Positions 1 through 11,801 of a DNA stretch of 64,000 bases are shown here, piece by piece (the first letter of the stretch is position 1; each line of letters starts with the position of its first letter). The notes beneath the pieces were generated by a model. That model saw only the letters and a list, made by a program, of their open reading frames with translations, made no database searches and had not been told where the DNA came from. The DNA is from Knufia peltigerae (Eukaryota; Ascomycota; Eurotiomycetes; Chaetothyriales; Trichomeriaceae): positions 186,001 through 250,000 of the forward strand of contig JAPDRN010000006.1 of assembly GCA_030247855.1 (NCBI GenBank), given 5' to 3'. Both the position numbers and the translations under genes were made by a program.

Positions 1-45
1 ACTCTGTCCTCTTTGTTGGATTTCTCGTTCAAGAAGTATCTCATT

Positions 46-2322
46 ATGGATGACGACAATCCACCTCCGAGAAAGCGATCACGCTTCTTCGAGAATGGCA
101 AAAGCAAGATTGGTAGCATTCTTCGTCCATCCAAAAAGGCCTCGAATCGCCAACCCACTGTGCCTAACCAAAATTCCTCCTCTTCTCATTCGGATTCTGG
201 GAATAATAGTCCACTACTTGACGATCCGGCCTTCACAGAGCCTAGTCATCCATTGTCCTTTCGGTCGGATTTCAATTCTACTTCAGCCACGGCTGGACCA
301 TCCCAACCGCGACAACGAAATAGCGGTGGCAGTCAAGAACATCAAGACCTTGTCTCTGGTGATAATGGTTCATCATCAAGGACCCCTATCTTGCAGGAAG
401 ATGGACTCGACGAGAGGGCGAAGAAGCAACAACGTCGAAAGGGCATTTATGGCCTTGAGTCACTTCGGGCACAAAGTAGACAACACGCCGATGATCAACA
501 AGAAGATGATGAAGAAGAAGAGGAGGAGGAGGAGGAAGACTTTCCAAGACAACCCTCTACTGCTGGTGCGGGACGACACCCATTCGGGTCTATTCCACGC
601 CAATATACATTTACAGGGGCTGCACCATTGCCTAGATTGACGGCACCGACCGTTGACGAGCGTATGCGTCAGTATCGTTCAAGGACACCACAACGTATCG
701 TTCCAATGACAACCCCCATGACACCCAACGTGGTCCATGGCAAGACAGGCGAAACTCACGCGACACCTCCTCCTCCAGATATTCATCCACCACCTCCTCC
801 AAGACCATATGTTGACATGGATCGTGATCCTCGTGGTCATCGAATTCAATATCCAATCTACCACCCGGGCATAGCGCCTCACCCATCTCAGTCCCTCTAT
901 GCCAACTCTTCAGGCCGCCCAACCTACCGTTTTGCACAGTTTCCCCGGCTCTCGCATCAACTGGACGGGCCTTCATCAGATACCCTTCTCACCTCACCCA
1001 AGCGGCTAGAGCGTGCTCAAGAGCAAGCGAGGATCAATCTCAAACGTAAACGTGTCGATCCGATTCTCCCACCTCCTGCGTACATCTACACCCACACGGA
1101 CAATCCTAATTTTAACGTCTTTCACGGCATTATCTTGTACCCGGAACTCGTCTTTGCACTCGCTTCACACCTCCCAGTGAGGGACCTCGTGAATCTCTAC
1201 ACGATATCCAAGGACTTTCACACCATCCTCGACACCCGATTCACGACAGTGATACTTAGTCAGGCACTCACCAAGGCACCCGAGTCGGCGCGCGTCTTTG
1301 GCTTCCGCACTTACGCATCTCTTTGCAGAAACGATCCCGCTGCACGTATTCCGCACCCCGATGCGGACAAAGCAGCGCAGAACATCCCTCGACGGATCCC
1401 CTCATTTCGCTGGCTCAAGATGGTCCTTCACCGTGAGAAAGTCGTACATGAACTAGTGACAATCTTTGCCGAGGATGGTATTCCGTTGCCCTTCCGTTGC
1501 CGTCTGGCCATGAAGAGAGTGTGGTTCATGCTCGATATCCCCGACAACGCTCGACGTATTGGCTATGTGCACAATACACGTCTCTTGACGAATCTGGACA
1601 TCTATTTCGCCGCGTGCTTCTTCTTGAAGCTGGACATGCGCCTCAACGACCCTGTGGCCGGCGAGAAGAGAGATGGCCTGCGCAAGATGCTTTTGCAACA
1701 GAAATCTTTCACCACCATCGTCAGGGTTATCAAGCGCGAAATCTGGAAGACAAAGTACGAGGTGATGCAAGAGTGGGTGCGTCAGCGATGTGTCCCTCAG
1801 CCCAACGAACTCGGAGTTCCCATCTTTGGTGTCCCACCAGAAAAGATCGGAAAGGGGAAGTTGGAGTATTGGGGTGAGCGAAGCGAAGCGGTGCTCGGTC
1901 GTACGCCGAAGGACTTGCTTCGTCCAGATCAGTTGATCATCCGCGAGGCGTTGAGAAGATGCTTGCCAATGGGTAAGGAATACCTTCGGTTCATGGTCTC
2001 TGGCTACGTCAGGCCCGATACGCTGAACAACTATGCGCCTAGGACATATGGAAGACGAATCGACGAACTGGAAGATGAGGAGTACGAGGTCGATGATATT
2101 GTGGGTGGAGTGGCAGCGCTCGGTGTCGATGACGAAGGGTTCGATCCTCTCCTAGATCTCGGACCACCGGTACGAGGAAGTGTGTACACGATCGAGAAGG
2201 ACAAAATCCATCGCAACGAGATGGAATTGAGAAAAGCAGACGAAAATTTTGCAAAGATGTGTTTCACATGGTGGAAAGAGGAGACAAAGAGTGTCACCGG
2301 TGTTGAGATTGAAGATGATTGA
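46..2322 (+). CDS. F-box domain protein, fungal, otherwise uncharacterised
   Basis: Single-exon gene of 758 residues. The ATG at 46 is taken as the start because the frame upstream of it offers only a TTG. The N-terminal third is low complexity: Ser/Pro-rich, a basic PPRKRSR stretch near residue 6, and a run of Asp/Glu around residues 147-166. An F-box-like segment follows near residues 362-405 (LYPELVFALASHLPVRDLV and on), the usual pattern by which such proteins bind Skp1 in SCF ubiquitin ligases. The remaining C-terminal half looks globular and ends in an acidic tail. No WD40 or LRR substrate domain is visible, so the target is unknown. The F-box call is from pattern; the SCF role is inferred from the family. 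Confidence 0.75.
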   Translation: MDDDNPPPRKRSRFFENGKSKIGSILRPSKKASNRQPTVPNQNSSSSHSDSGNNSPLLDDPAFTEPSHPLSFRSDFNSTSATAGPSQPRQRNSGGSQEHQDLVSGDNGSSSRTPILQEDGLDERAKKQQRRKGIYGLESLRAQSRQHADDQQEDDEEEEEEEEEDFPRQPSTAGAGRHPFGSIPRQYTFTGAAPLPRLTAPTVDERMRQYRSRTPQRIVPMTTPMTPNVVHGKTGETHATPPPPDIHPPPPPRPYVDMDRDPRGHRIQYPIYHPGIAPHPSQSLYANSSGRPTYRFAQFPRLSHQLDGPSSDTLLTSPKRLERAQEQARINLKRKRVDPILPPPAYIYTHTDNPNFNVFHGIILYPELVFALASHLPVRDLVNLYTISKDFHTILDTRFTTVILSQALTKAPESARVFGFRTYASLCRNDPAARIPHPDADKAAQNIPRRIPSFRWLKMVLHREKVVHELVTIFAEDGIPLPFRCRLAMKRVWFMLDIPDNARRIGYVHNTRLLTNLDIYFAACFFLKLDMRLNDPVAGEKRDGLRKMLLQQKSFTTIVRVIKREIWKTKYEVMQEWVRQRCVPQPNELGVPIFGVPPEKIGKGKLEYWGERSEAVLGRTPKDLLRPDQLIIREALRRCLPMGKEYLRFMVSGYVRPDTLNNYAPRTYGRRIDELEDEEYEVDDIVGGVAALGVDDEGFDPLLDLGPPVRGSVYTIEKDKIHRNEMELRKADENFAKMCFTWWKEETKSVTGVEIEDD

Positions 2323-2658
2323 GGAGACAGCCGGTCCTCGAAACTCGATGGCCCAAGGTTGGGTTAAACAAAGGTCAAGAATGATAGACATTGAATTGAA
2401 TGTATGAGTTGACTAGGTGGCATTGTGCTTGATATTTTGCACACGCTTCACAGTTGAACGATACTTGAGATCAGGGCAGCAAGCAGAGAGATATCACTCG
2501 ATCCCAACAACATGGCATTCAAGCAATTTCCTTACTTTACGGATAAGTATTTATTTTGGGAGTCAAAGCCAGACAGTCTTGAAGCTATGATTTTCCATTG
2601 TTTGTATGATTTGACACAAGGTTAGAAAATGACAAGAGCTCTTTTCGAATTTCTTTTT
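2323..2658. other. Intergenic, convergent 3' ends
   Basis: Space between the F-box gene and the dehydrogenase, whose 3' ends face each other. I see no gene, RNA or repeat in it. Confidence 0.6.
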
Positions 2659-3544
2659 TCAACACATCATCCCTCCATCGCAAACTAGGATGCTGCCCGT
2701 GATGTTGGAAGCAGTATCACCCAGGAGAAATACCACACTATCAGCCATCTCGTTTGGCCTCCCCATTCTCCCGAGTGGTACGGTATCCATCATGGTCTTT
2801 GCCACATCTCCATGATGATCAAGTAGATCCCTTGTGTGATTGCCGACTCGGTGAGACCTGGAGTACACAAATTGAGATCAGCTACCATAGGATGTATCAA
2901 TCCCACCGGGGTCTTGGTTTCCCTTTTTCTTTTCTTTCTTTGACCCATACATGGTGGAAGTAAGTTCTGCATGGATTCTTACCTGGAGCAAGAGCATTGA
3001 CTCTCACACCGACCTTTGCCCAATCCAAAGCCCAACTCCTCGTCATGCCCACGACGGCATGCTTCGCCGTACAATAGGCGGCCATGTTCCTCACACCTCT
3101 CAGGCCCGCGGCACTCGCGGTGTTCACGATCACGCCTTTGTTGCCCTCGTCCCCCTGCCTCTGGAACTGCCAGTACGCCTCGGTGCCGCAGTGCCACACG
3201 CCCGTGACGCACACGTCCATGATCGAGCGGTAGACGGAGTCACTCGCGACGTCAACTTCGATGGGACATATCCCCGCGTTGGAGCACATGCCGTCCAACC
3301 TCCCGAAGCGCTGGACTATCTCTTGGATCCAGTCGTGGACTTGCTGCCGACACGTCACGTCGACCTTGGTGAACATGATGTTGTCGTGCTCGGCCGTCGA
3401 CGGCAGTTCCTCTGGGGCGGCAGACACGTCCGCGACGGCAACTTTGGCCTTGAGTGACACGAGTTTCTTCACGATGCCTAGGCCGATACCTGAGGCGCCG
3501 CCCGTCACGGCGATGACTTTGCCATGTAACGAGTTGTGTTCCAT
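2659..3544 (-). pseudogene. Short-chain dehydrogenase/reductase with one in-frame stop
   Basis: Exon 1 (3544-2983) encodes the N-terminal Rossmann part: the cofactor motif TGGASGIG near residue 15, the NAG motif, the catalytic Ser and the YCTAK motif (Tyr-x3-Lys), then NALAPG. A 70-nt intron (2982-2913, GTAAGA to CAAG) joins in frame to GGIDTSYGS. A TGA at 2880-2878 (codon 199 of 272) then interrupts the frame. The same frame stays open past it and encodes a normal SDR C-terminus (PLGRMGRPNEMADSVVFLLG, ending DGGMMC). A CAG acceptor at 2858 avoids the stop but leads into the wrong frame. The gene is therefore either a recent pseudogene, misread at one base, or spliced in a way I did not find. 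Substrate unknown; it lies next to a bZIP regulator and a Baeyer-Villiger monooxygenase. Confidence 0.75.
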
Positions 3545-4638
3545 TTGCGTTGCAGTACTCTTTGTAGGTAAGTCAGAGAGAAAGATGAGAGTTTGATGTA
3601 CACAATGCCTGGACTTTATTTGCGGAGCAGTGGGAGCGTGGAGTGGAGGCGGCTGGTTATCCTGGAGTATTGAAGATTCTGCAACAAAAGAAGCCAGTCA
3701 TATTTTCATGACTGGACGAGACATGGCTAGTCTCCCACAATTGCCACCTTCTTATGAATGCTCCGCGATGCTCTGCCTATCGGGAGATTTTGCTTTGATC
3801 TGAGCCATCGGAGAGCCATCGGGGGATGCATTTCGAGCCTGCCTTTGGTCTGTTCGATCATATAGGATCGGGCTGGGGCCGTGACATTGCACGCCAGGCA
3901 ATTGATCGGAAGCGAGGTCCTTGTCATGTTCGTAACCAGAAGAGTTTGGCATGTAATCGGTTCCACTCGCTCGGCTCTGTGCAGTCAATGTGGTTGGGCC
4001 AACACTCTGCAACGTAAACACTTTCGTTTCTCCAGCTTTCAGCAGCTGGCGATCCGAATGTGACTGCAAATGGCCTGCTCAGGGTGTACCCTCCGCGGTA
4101 TCCACAGTTCACAAGTCCTTTTCAGGCACCAATATATCAGACCTCAGAAGGGCTTAGCCATGATTCACATCGAATGGAGAAGACACTCAGGCCTAGCAAC
4201 AGTGGCTTTGGAAGGGCCAAGTCCTGTCGCCGGGTAAGGCGGTATCCGCTAGGTAGCATTCAAACTGCATACGCCCGGACAGGAGAGCTTGACTGGGGGC
4301 ATGGTTTGTAACCAGGCGGCGTCTGGATATGATTGACGCTCTTCGATATGTACAGCACAGTCCATCTTCAACATGTTACAGGAACAACTTTATGGGACGA
4401 AGAGTAACAAGTCAGGCTGAGGATGTTGAACAACGGAGCAACGACGACTCTCGTTCCATTCTGATGAAGCTAGCTGCAAAAGGTCTCCGATCCGAGTTGT
4501 TGGTTGAAAAGGTGGAACTCAGGTCTGGAGTCCACCCTTCCCCAAGTGACTTGGGACGATCATAAACACATCCTTCCGATGATTGCATGAACCGATCCTC
4601 CCGAAGTCTCACGATTGATCCTAGAATGCGGCCGCGGA
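3545..4638. other. Intergenic, about 1.1 kb
   Basis: Upstream of the dehydrogenase and downstream of the bZIP gene. Only short overlapping open frames with no family resemblance occur here, and I support none of them. Confidence 0.55.
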
Positions 4639-6505
4639 TTACCCCAGGCAGTTGACATCCGGCATCGGACAGGTCTTGGGATAACCATCCAAAGTCCACG
4701 ACGTGACTTCCCGATATCGAGCCAGCATGCTAGTATCTAGCGGCTGGGGATGGGACAGAGACCAACGACGGTCGGGGTGAAGAAATACACCGGATGCCAT
4801 GATGTTCGCATTTGGATCGTAGAGTTCGGGGTGTTTCTCAAAAAAGTCAGGTCCCAGTCGGAATTGGTGGGGTCCGTGATCCATTCCCAACAGCTTGAAG
4901 GCCTGTAATGCGAGCCTCTTTGACTGGAAAAGAGCTCTCGTGCTCGAAGCTGGAAGGGAGCCCTCGGATTGGGTCCCTTCATTCATGTCGTTGCTGGGGC
5001 CATCGAAAGTCTTGTCAATCGATGCGTTGTCCCGAGCTGAGCAGTTCCATACCGAAAAGCCCGTGGAAGAAGGCAAATTGGTGCATGTTGTTTCTGGGGA
5101 TATTGCCTGCACTAGGTCCCAAACTGACACGTAGCCTGGGGTCGACGAGAAGCCTGACACCAATTTCGACAAATCGATTTCCATAACATAGCTTGACGCG
5201 ATCTCGAAAATGAGATCGTCCAACCTCGGGTTCGCGGAGTGGTACGTTATAAGTGCGTCACGAATCGATGGCCACGGCATCCAGTCAATGACTGCCGGGT
5301 ATGAAACAGAAAGCTGCAACTGTGTTGGTCGGTAGTACGGTGGCACCTTGGACAGATTTTTTGGACTAGGATTCACCCGCCATTCCATGAGACTAGTCAG
5401 ATCAGGCTGTACTTTCAAGTAAGCATGCCATGCTGTCATAGTATGCCACGACATTGCGACAAAAGTCGAGAAGATCAGCGATACTGCGGCGGTAATGTGA
5501 CTGGAGGGGCGGCCGGTTAGCTCTATTTGTCCTGAAAGTCGATAGAAATCAATTTACTCACTCATCAAGATGCGACGAAATGTTCCGGTTTTGTGATCTG
5601 CGAGATGTCGACAGGTTCAATTTGAGGAAATACTCCATGGAGCCAATGTGATTTGACAGCATCGAATGAGTGGCATGCAACTGACCCTGGGCTCCAGTGA
5701 ACAGGAGAGGGCCAGCTTGAGACGCTGCAGCATACGAGGCTGGGCCAAACTGGGCCAAGGTGAAGGATAAGGGAAGTTGAGAGACCGGATCGTTCAGGCA
5801 ATTGTCTCTGGATGACGCAGCTTTTCCATTTGCAAGCAAGACTGACGATTGAATTTGATCTCTCATGTTTGACGGCCCATCTAGTTGTCTATCGGCGGAA
5901 ACATGCGGATCCTTCTGCGACTCGTGTGAAATTTCGTATGAGTACAGAGAATCGTCAATCCAGACTGTGTCGATCTCCTGGGCCTGAGGAATACTGGTGT
6001 CGAAATCGAACAAATTCTCGCAAATAGAGTTATCAGCAGCTGAGGGGCATGGCACTCCTACCAGAGGATAAGACGCATCTTGAGGGAAGTTAGCCTCCTC
6101 TGGCGCTGGAGGAGAAGAATTCTTCGCGGATGAGACTTCCTCCCCTCTGCAAGTGGTATCCTCGTTGATCTTAAGTACAAGTCAGTTAGTTGCAGTGAAA
6201 GATGAAATCTACCAGCCTTTTTTTTTGGTTCGATTTTGACTATCACTCACCATGAGATCAAGGTATTTGGCTGTGGAGTCGATAAGAGCCTTGAGAGAGA
6301 CCTGGAGGCTCTCCATCTTCTTGTGATTATCAAACAGGCGCTGGCGAAGCAGAGTGTTGTGCTCCTCCAGTTGGGAGACGCGCTCGCTCTCTGATTCCGG
6401 GAGATTCTCAAGTCTTTGCTCTAGTTCCTTGATGCGCAATGCCTGTCGCGCGCGAAACGCTTTTTGAGACAGGCGATTTCGTACCCTTCTGTCTTCTCGA
6501 TTCAT
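4639..6505 (-). CDS. bZIP transcription factor with DUF3425 domain
   Basis: Three exons (6505-6251, 6169-5562, 5500-4639) give 574 residues. Exon 1 holds a basic region with the bZIP signature N10-x7-R18 (NRLSQKAFRAR), followed by a leucine-type coiled coil to about residue 80. The middle is Ser/Pro-rich and variable. Exon 3 carries the DUF3425 block typical of fungal bZIP proteins (PTQLQLSVSYPAVIDWMPWP, later FFEKHPELYDP). Intron 1 (6250-6170) has a CTAAC branch site and an AAG acceptor; intron 2 (5561-5501) has GTGAGT, CTAAC and CAG. As a nuclear DNA-binding regulator it lies between the dehydrogenase and the divergently transcribed monooxygenase, which makes it a candidate local regulator. 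That last point is inference from position. Confidence 0.88.
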
Positions 6506-8030
6506 TTTGATGTCGACGTGAGGTTAAGATCGTGATAGTTAAAACAGACTGCGCAAGACTGTGATCATCGTCCAACCTAGATCCGAAGAGCTGCTTTATC
6601 AATCATTCGAAGTCGCTTCAGACACTCTTGATGCTAAGGATAACCCCGCTGCGGACTTTCGGTGCGTTCAATGGAAGGGCTATCCGTGAGTATCTGGGGA
6701 ACGAGACGAGCGCCCCCACAAAATCGCCTGAAAACGGGATCGTGGAGGAGAAGAACGATTCGGGATCAAACCACGCAAGAGTAGCGCACCAAGATCAGAT
6801 CGTGATTGGATGCTGTTTGCCGATCATGAAGCATGATAGGGAGAGGCTGGTCTTAGACGACCCTTTGAGGCATTGTTGGAGGTAGGAGATGACCATCGAA
6901 AGCCCTCAGAGCGACAATTGTTCACGGAACCGAGCCGAATTGATTTGCAAGCAATTGAGGAGATGCTTCCCGCTTCCGAAGCCGCGAAGTCGTCTCCTCC
7001 GAATCCACGGTTCCTGGCATCAGTCGATGTCACTAGATATCGCACTCACCCGAGATGAATATGACCACTGGTAATCATCGTCCAATCCATCACATGACTT
7101 CGAGTGAGAGGATGCTTTTGTGGCGAACTAGGCGCCAGAGAAATCAATCTCAAGTAGCCAACGTCAAGAGAGGGAACGAGAATGGATCTACGACTATGCA
7201 TCTACGAGTGTCATTCATGTTCACCACGCTAGAATTATTCGCGTTCGAATCTACGCTCGTAGACATCTGCACTTTGTAGAGGACAACGGCTCCTGCTCCT
7301 TATCCTAGCATTCATTCAGCGCCCAGAGCTTGAAAGACGCCTTGAAGCAGTTTCCATCATCACAATTGACTACTTGGTGAAAAGCCACGGAAAGGGAATT
7401 AGGTGCGGCTCCAACTCAAGCTTCTGGTGGCAAGGCATTTAAAGATCACGCGAGAGTAAGCTAGTCAGAGTATTCTGACTGTCCATGCCGATCAGCACTC
7501 CAAGCGCTATTTCCATGAGCCAACTTCCTCCCTTGGAAAGACGACATACAGATTCGTGAGAAGCCATCTCTCAGACTTGTCTGACTGTACGAGGACTCCA
7601 GCCAATCATCCGTGGCTCGGCGCATTGATATTCTACGGCACCAAGCAGGGCCAGAGCTGATCAAATCAAAGCTTACTGGTTGAAGAAGACGATTGAGGCA
7701 CTGCTACCGAGTGGGCTGCTCCGCGGGTTGCTGTACAGTACGAGTACAGAGTTACGAGCACCCTATTTTCCCATGCGGGGAGTTTTCTGGGAGGTGTGGA
7801 ACGTGTGGGTGCCCCAGAGGAGCCAGTTGGCCGTAAGCTTGACCAGGACTTGTCGCCCTAGCCCCGAACAGGCATTCGAAGATATGTATCAGTCGATGAA
7901 ACCGGAGTATGCTGCGAACATATGGTATATAAACCGTCCACTTTTGGTGGGAGTCTCGGAGCAAAATGCCCAGGACTGCTCTCGACAAAGAATACCCAGC
8001 CTTCTCAGTCACGAGTGACTACGTGCCATC
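6506..8030. other. Divergent intergenic region between bZIP and BVMO genes
   Basis: About 1.5 kb shared upstream region. No coding sequence is convincing. Apart from a TATA-like box close to the monooxygenase start I see no defined element. Confidence 0.55.
7926..7933 (+). promoter_or_regulatory. TATA box upstream of the monooxygenase
   Basis: TATATAAA lies about 98 bp before the ATG at 8031, a plausible core-promoter position for a regulated fungal gene. Confidence 0.5.
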
Positions 8031-9820
8031 ATGAAGCAGTCACACTTCGACGCCTTGGTGGTAGGCGCTGGTTTCGGCGGCATCTACCAGCTTCACAAAT
8101 TCGTCAAGCTTGGCCTCAATACAAAGCTCATCGAAATGGCCGCCGATGTAGGAGGAACCTGGTACCATAACAGGTATCCAGGAGCCATGTCGGACTCCTA
8201 CTCTATGGGTATGCCTCTTTTGGAGCGCCTGAGATTTGGCACAGTACTGATACGGTGTTTGTACCAGTCTATCGCTACAGCTGGGACAAGGACGACTTGG
8301 TAACATATCCCTGGAAGAATCGCTATGTCCATCAGCCAGAAGTTCTGAAATATCTGCAACATGTGGTCGAGCGCCATGATCTGCGGAGGTACATGCAGTT
8401 CAACACTGAGCTTACGCGTGCAGACTATGACGAGGTCCACAACCGCTGGGTGGTCCAGACCTCAACTGGGGATGTTTACACTGTTCGGTATCTCGTCACG
8501 GCTCTGGGCATCCTTTCTAGGATAAACTATCCAGATATCCCGGGTTTGAAATCGTTCAAGGGGGAGATGTATCATACAGGGTAAACAATGAATTCCTTGC
8601 GCGGCTATTTCAGCAAGGGGAGTAACTGACATTGCTTCTCTCACACACACAGAAAATGGCCCAAAGCCCACGAATTCAGAGATAAACGAGTCGGAGTGAT
8701 CGGAAACGGGTCGACTGGCGTCCAAGTGATCACAGCTTTGGGTCCAGAAGTCAAATCCCTCACCTCTTTCCAGCGACGGCCACAATACAGTGTGCCCAGT
8801 GGCAACAGGGCCTTGACCAAAGAAGAACGAGACGACATCAATGCTCGGTACGACGAGATCTGGGAGTTCGTACGTAACAGCACCATGGGCGTCGGTCTCC
8901 CAGAGGGCTCACGCCCGACAATGAGTGTCTCTGCAGAAGAAAGAGAACAAGTCTTCGAAGACGCGTGGCAAGGAGGGAACGGGTTCCGCTTCATGTTCTC
9001 GACGTTCAACGACATCATAACTTCCGAGGAGGCCAATGAGGAAGCTTGCAAGTTTCTGCGCAGGAAGATCAAAGAAACGGTCAAAGACCCGGAGAAAGCA
9101 AGGAAGCTCACTCCGACCGAGATCTTCGCCCGTCGCCCAATCTGTGATAGTGGGTACTTTGAACAGTTCAATCGCTCTAACGTGGACCTCGCGCTCTTGT
9201 CAGAGAATCCAATCCAAACGATCACTGAAAAGGGCGTCCTCATGCAGGATGGCACGCACTACGATCTAGACGTCCTCATTTTTGCCACCGGCTTCGACGC
9301 CGTGGATGGAAACTGGACCCGGACCACCATCAAAGGTCGCGGTGGCAAGAGTCTGAAAGAACACTGGGACAAGAGCGGGAGTCCAACGTCACTACTGGGG
9401 AGCTTCGTGCCCGACTTTCCCAACATGTTTATGCTCTTCGGCCCCAGCAGCCCCTTTGGCAACGGACCTCCCGTCCTCGAAGCCCAGGTTGACTTCATCA
9501 TCGACGTCGTACAGCAGGCCGAGAAGACCAGCAAAAAGCAGACCGACAGCTCGACGACTAATGGAGTAGCTGACGGTGCTCTCACCTCTCGAGGTCCAGT
9601 GGTCGAAGCATTGCCGTCATCGGTGGACGCCTGGGTCCAAAAGTGCGAGTCGGTCGCCAATGGCACTCTCTTCCCCAGACTCGACAACTGGATCTTGGGA
9701 AAGAATGTGCCTGGTAAGACTCCTTCGGTGTTGGTTTGGCTGGGAGGTATCGGGCAGTTTAGGAAATATCTACAAGAGATTGCAGAGGGGGGGTATCAGA
9801 CGTTCGAACCATTTTCGTAG
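8031..9820 (+). CDS. Type I Baeyer-Villiger monooxygenase (flavin-binding)
   Basis: Three exons (8031-8208, 8268-8580, 8653-9820) give 552 residues, the usual size for a single-component FAD/NADPH Baeyer-Villiger monooxygenase. Seen directly: FAD motif GAGFGG at residues 12-17, WYHNRYPGAMSD, the family fingerprint F156-x-G158-x3-H162-x3-W166-P167, the NADPH motif G181-x-G-x2-G, and the late FATGFD. The fingerprint is split by intron 2 and is restored exactly by the proposed join, which supports the splicing. Such enzymes insert oxygen next to a ketone to form esters or lactones. The family includes steroid, cyclic-ketone and linear-ketone enzymes, and substrate cannot be told from sequence. 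It is divergent from the bZIP gene and convergent with the MFS carrier. Confidence 0.93.
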
Positions 9821-10091
9821 CGTGCCCTAGGTCCTTCTAATATCGAGCGAGTCTCGTTCACTGTAGTATTCGCAAAGACTCGGGGGGTCTCCTTTTTTGC
9901 TTGTTTTCGTCCTACGTGGTGCCAACTCGTGCCGTGCATACTCGACTAAAATAGGATATAATATCTCTATAGTTCTAAACGTCCACATTCCTAACTCACA
10001 ACTTACATCGGGTTAGCCTGGTAGCATCATCACCGTCGGCAACACAGAGTGATCGGAGATGTATTTCATATATGCCCTTGCCTTCGCAGAA

Positions 10092-10758
10092 TCACTCACG
10101 CACCGCGGTAGCCTTGAACGGCTTCAAGTACGCAGTCAAGGCACTTGCGCCACTGGCCAGCATACACGACCCGGTGAAGAGCACGACGGCCTTGTACTTT
10201 GTGGCGCCGTAATCCGAATCTCCAACCGAGTCGACCAGAAGGTTCGCACCGATGGGGCCCGCAAACACGTTCCCCAGGCCCTTGCCGAAATTGAACAGAC
10301 CGAACGCGGCGAAAGCGGCGGTCGTGTCGGCGGTGACCGTGGTGCCCATCCTCGCCCACATGGCCGTGTATCCGGCGCCGAAGAAGCCGTAGAGGAGGGC
10401 AAACAGACACAGCAGGCCGAAGGTGCGCGCGAGACCCCACAGCGTCAACACGGCCGCGGCGGACACGAGGGTCGACGTGACCATGAGGGTGTTGACGCTG
10501 AACCGCCGTCGGTCCGAGATGTACCCGAAGCTGAATTGTCCCAGGACCTGTGCCACGCTCATCAGGGCCAGCAACAGCGCACCTCGTCGGGCGCCCATGC
10601 CCAAGGTGGTCGCGTACGAGGGGAGGTACAACGAAGGGAAAAAGTACCCCAACCCTTGCAGGAGGTTGGAGACGGCGTATATCCAAAACAATGGTACGCG
10701 CAGGAAACCCCAGTCTGTGTGCTGTGTTGGACCAGGGGTGGTGGGTTGTTCTTGTTGT

Positions 10759-10790
<32 letters not shown>

Positions 10791-11801
10791 TTGAGACAAA
10801 GGAATACGTCCTTTGAGTAGTGGAATCAAAGGACCAGTGAGGATTGCTATCCCGATCGCCACGGCCCGTAACGTCGTAGACAAGCCGTACCTCTTCAACA
10901 ACGCCTCGAGGGCTACGGGCATGACGACGCCCGAGACGCCCGAAGACGCGCACAATATACCGTAAGCCATGCCGCGGCGAGCCACCCAGAATTCGTTCAC
11001 CATTCCGATGATGGGGTATTCGAAGAGTGCGAATCCGACTCCGTACATGACTCCCTGGGTGAAGATGATCGCGGGCAAGGTCTCTGCAAAGGAGCTGGCG
11101 AGGACACCAACGATGCACATCGACCCTGTTTACAGTACTGGTCAGTCGGGACCAAATCGTCTCTGTTCGTGTACAGACAGTGACTTGGGTATCGTAAGAT
11201 ATCCTGAATATCTGGGGTATTTTTTTGTAAAAAGAAAAAAAAGAAGTAAAAACGTACATCCGACCCAGATAATGACCATTCGATACCGTCCAAGCCGTTT
11301 TACTAACGGAATGATCAACGGTGCCCCCAGGTAGGTTATCCCGGTCGCCGCTGTCCCGATGATCGAGACATAGGGTTGGTTCGCAAACCTCGGGATTCGA
11401 GAGTAATAGTTTTGGAAAACACCAAAGGATAGAGGGAAACCTATACAAACATGGCAGTATTTTCGTCAGTTGTGTGTGTGTGTGTGTCGACTCTGAATCT
11501 CGACAACAAAAATCAAGTGAGTTAATCATTGTACAGAGGGATCAAGGACCTCTCGTCGGTTGTTGTACGTTAGTATTTTGAACTCACCCCAAAGCAGAGA
11601 CTCGAAGATAAAGGCCGAAAATAACATCCTCCAAGCTGCACGACCTCGATCGATCGGCGGGAGATCTGGACCTGCGTCTTGTCCATGATCATGACCATTG
11701 TCATTGTCGTCTTCGAAACTCTCACTCTGCTCTGCAACCGTTTGATTTCTCGACGTCACCGTCTCCAATGCCACGATGTCGTTGTGATCCTCTAAAGCCA
11801 T
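10092..11801 (-). CDS. MFS transporter, monocarboxylate (MCT) type, with polyglutamine loop
   Basis: Exons 11801-11588, 11440-11258 and 11125-10092 give 476 residues. The N-terminus is acidic and hydrophilic. The first membrane segment includes the MCT-like WGFPLSFGVFQNYYS, formed across intron 1. About twelve hydrophobic segments follow, with a central cytoplasmic loop between the two six-helix halves. That loop holds an uninterrupted run of about 14 Gln. The family moves monocarboxylates or related small acids with protons across the plasma membrane; the cargo is not determinable here. Intron 1 is 147 nt and carries a TG-dinucleotide repeat. The gene ends 271 bp from the end of the Baeyer-Villiger gene, consistent with uptake of its substrate or export of its product (inference). 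Confidence 0.88.
10750..10795. repeat. CAG/CAA microsatellite encoding polyGln
   Basis: Mixed CAA and CAG codons on the minus strand encode the Gln run in the central loop of the MFS carrier. Confidence 0.85.

Noticed and set aside
7238..7262. tRNA B-box-like GTTCGAATC
   Set aside because: No A box, no acceptor-stem pairing and no anticodon arm at proper distance.
10096..11529. 477-codon minus-strand frame across the MFS gene
   Set aside because: A long Arg/His-rich alternative frame of the GC-rich carrier sequence. It runs through two introns, and the real protein is in another frame.
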